Source of the DNA: Crossaster papposus
Lineage: Eukaryota; Echinodermata; Asteroidea; Velatida; Solasteridae
Length of the DNA stretch: 64,000 bases
Direction of reading: 5' to 3'
NCBI GenBank assembly: GCA_037893245.1
Contig: JBAIAA010000543.1
Coordinates: 1,396,934 to 1,460,933, forward strand
In this document: positions 63,500 to 64,000 of the stretch, piece after piece
Layout of the letters: each line of letters opens with the position of its first letter
How positions within the stretch are numbered: position 1 is the first letter of the stretch
Notes under the pieces: model-generated
The model's input: the letters and a program-made list of their open reading frames with translations, nothing else
Database searches by the model: none
What the model was told of the DNA's origin: nothing
Position numbers and translations under genes: made by a program

Positions 63500-64000
63500 A
63501 CTGGAAGGGACCCAAAAGTTGAGACTCACGCGTGAGGTTACTGGCGGCATAGGCCTATATGCAGCAATACATGTATGCATACACACACAGAAGAAAACAT
63601 GGATGGGAATGAGTATAATTTTCTCGACTTATATTTTAGCTGCAAACCTCGAGTTTGTTGGAAAATGACGAGACACCCACCAGCTCCACATCTAAGCTAA
63701 AATATCACCGACATTCTGACTGGAAGGGACCCAAACGTTGAGACTCACGCGTGAGGTTACTGGCGGCATAGGCCTATATGCAGCAATACATGTATGCATA
63801 CATACACAGAAGAAAACATGGATGGGAATGAGTATAATTTTCTCGACTTATATCTGAACTGCAAACCTCAAAGTTGTTGGAGAATCAAGAGACCCTCGCC
63901 AGCTCCACATCTAAGTTAAAACATCGCCGAAATTCTCACTGGAAGGTACCCAAAAGTTGAGACTCACGCGTGAGGTTACTGGCGGCATAGGCCTATATGC
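63500..64000 (+). repeat. Partial repeat of the 59.1-59.6 kb segment at the right edge
   Basis: The monomer with TTCTGACTGG and ACCCAAACGTT (landmark 63744) and the following one with GGAAGGTACCC (63963) match landmarks 59364 and 59583 at an offset of 4,380 bp, which is 20 monomers. This suggests another amplification cycle starting at the right edge, cut off by the window. Confidence 0.7.

Larger units (their letters stand above)
54251..64000 (+). repeat. Array 2: 219-bp satellite array
   Basis: This is a head-to-tail tandem array with a 219-bp monomer, open at the right edge of the window. The landmark CTCACGCGTGAG or a one-base variant occurs 45 times from 54331 to 63963. All steps are 219 bp except two of 217 bp (56083 to 56300 and 58271 to 58488). 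Monomers fall into at least two main types that differ in the half upstream of the landmark. The type called beta here has GCGAACCTCGAGTTTG and ATATCACCGACATT. The type called alpha has CTGCAAACCT and AACATCGCCGAAATT. Unlike array 1 the monomer is CpG-rich. The short minus-strand open frames of 60 and 86 codons recur with the satellite and are not genes. Confidence 0.98.

Noticed and set aside
1-64000. Telomeric repeats, tRNA or rRNA genes, SINE or LINE insertions
   Set aside because: I saw no TTAGGG-type or TTTAGGG-type runs, no tRNA A/B-box pair, no rRNA-like sequence and no poly(A)-tailed element. Every stretch belongs to one of the two satellites.
54251-64000. TATA-like strings (GAGTATAATTTTC, ACTTATATTTTAG) in each 219-bp monomer as promoters
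   Set aside because: AT-rich words of this kind are expected by chance, there is no gene downstream, and no start or initiator context can be argued from sequence alone.
1-64000. A bacterial or phage accessory system
   Set aside because: There are no coding genes, ribosome binding sites or operon structures, and 64 kb of pure satellite is not found in bacterial genomes.

Overview
This window is eukaryotic nuclear satellite DNA. I can support no protein-coding gene, RNA gene, transposon, CRISPR array or origin anywhere in it. Two tandem arrays meet inside the window, and both run off its edges. Nothing here identifies the species. The megasatellite architecture, the layered higher-order duplications and the lack of unique sequence point to heterochromatin (centromeric, pericentromeric, subtelomeric or sex-linked) from a long-read assembly of an animal or plant. 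They argue against a bacterial, viral or organellar source.

Array 1 (1-54250) has a 31-bp core unit that is purine-rich on the + strand (9 G, 1 C and no CpG per unit). Some units carry an extra 36-bp module (AAACACCTGATG...CCCTCGAGTTAAAT), always at the same point in the core, which gives a 67-bp unit. A hand count finds about 213 modules; arithmetic on the array length then gives about 1,500 core units. All copies I read are in the same orientation. The spacing of modules and private point variants show several levels of duplication: 227-bp, 1,467-bp, 1,751-bp, 2,230-bp, 2,349-bp and 3,387-bp units, roughly 4.0-4.4-kb blocks, and a 4.7-kb block copied 13,879 bp away.

The many long open frames on the minus strand of array 1 are an artefact. 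The 31-bp core has no stop codon in any minus-strand frame, and 31 is not a multiple of 3, so reading cycles through all three frames. The frames end mainly where the 36-bp module or a point variant supplies a stop.

Array 2 (54251-64000) is an unrelated satellite with a 219-bp monomer. There are 45 occurrences of the landmark palindrome, spaced exactly 219 bp apart apart from two 217-bp steps. At least two main monomer subfamilies alternate irregularly, and two internal tandem amplifications are visible (2,188 bp = 10 monomers; 1,533 bp = 7 monomers). Each standard monomer carries a 12-bp palindrome with an MluI site and a 23-bp alternating purine-pyrimidine tract with a 14-bp palindrome.

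The arrays meet at 54250/54251. Array 1 stops exactly halfway through a 36-bp module, at a GGAA shared with the array 2 monomer. The points most worth following up are the modular 36-bp element, the nested amplification history and this array-to-array junction.
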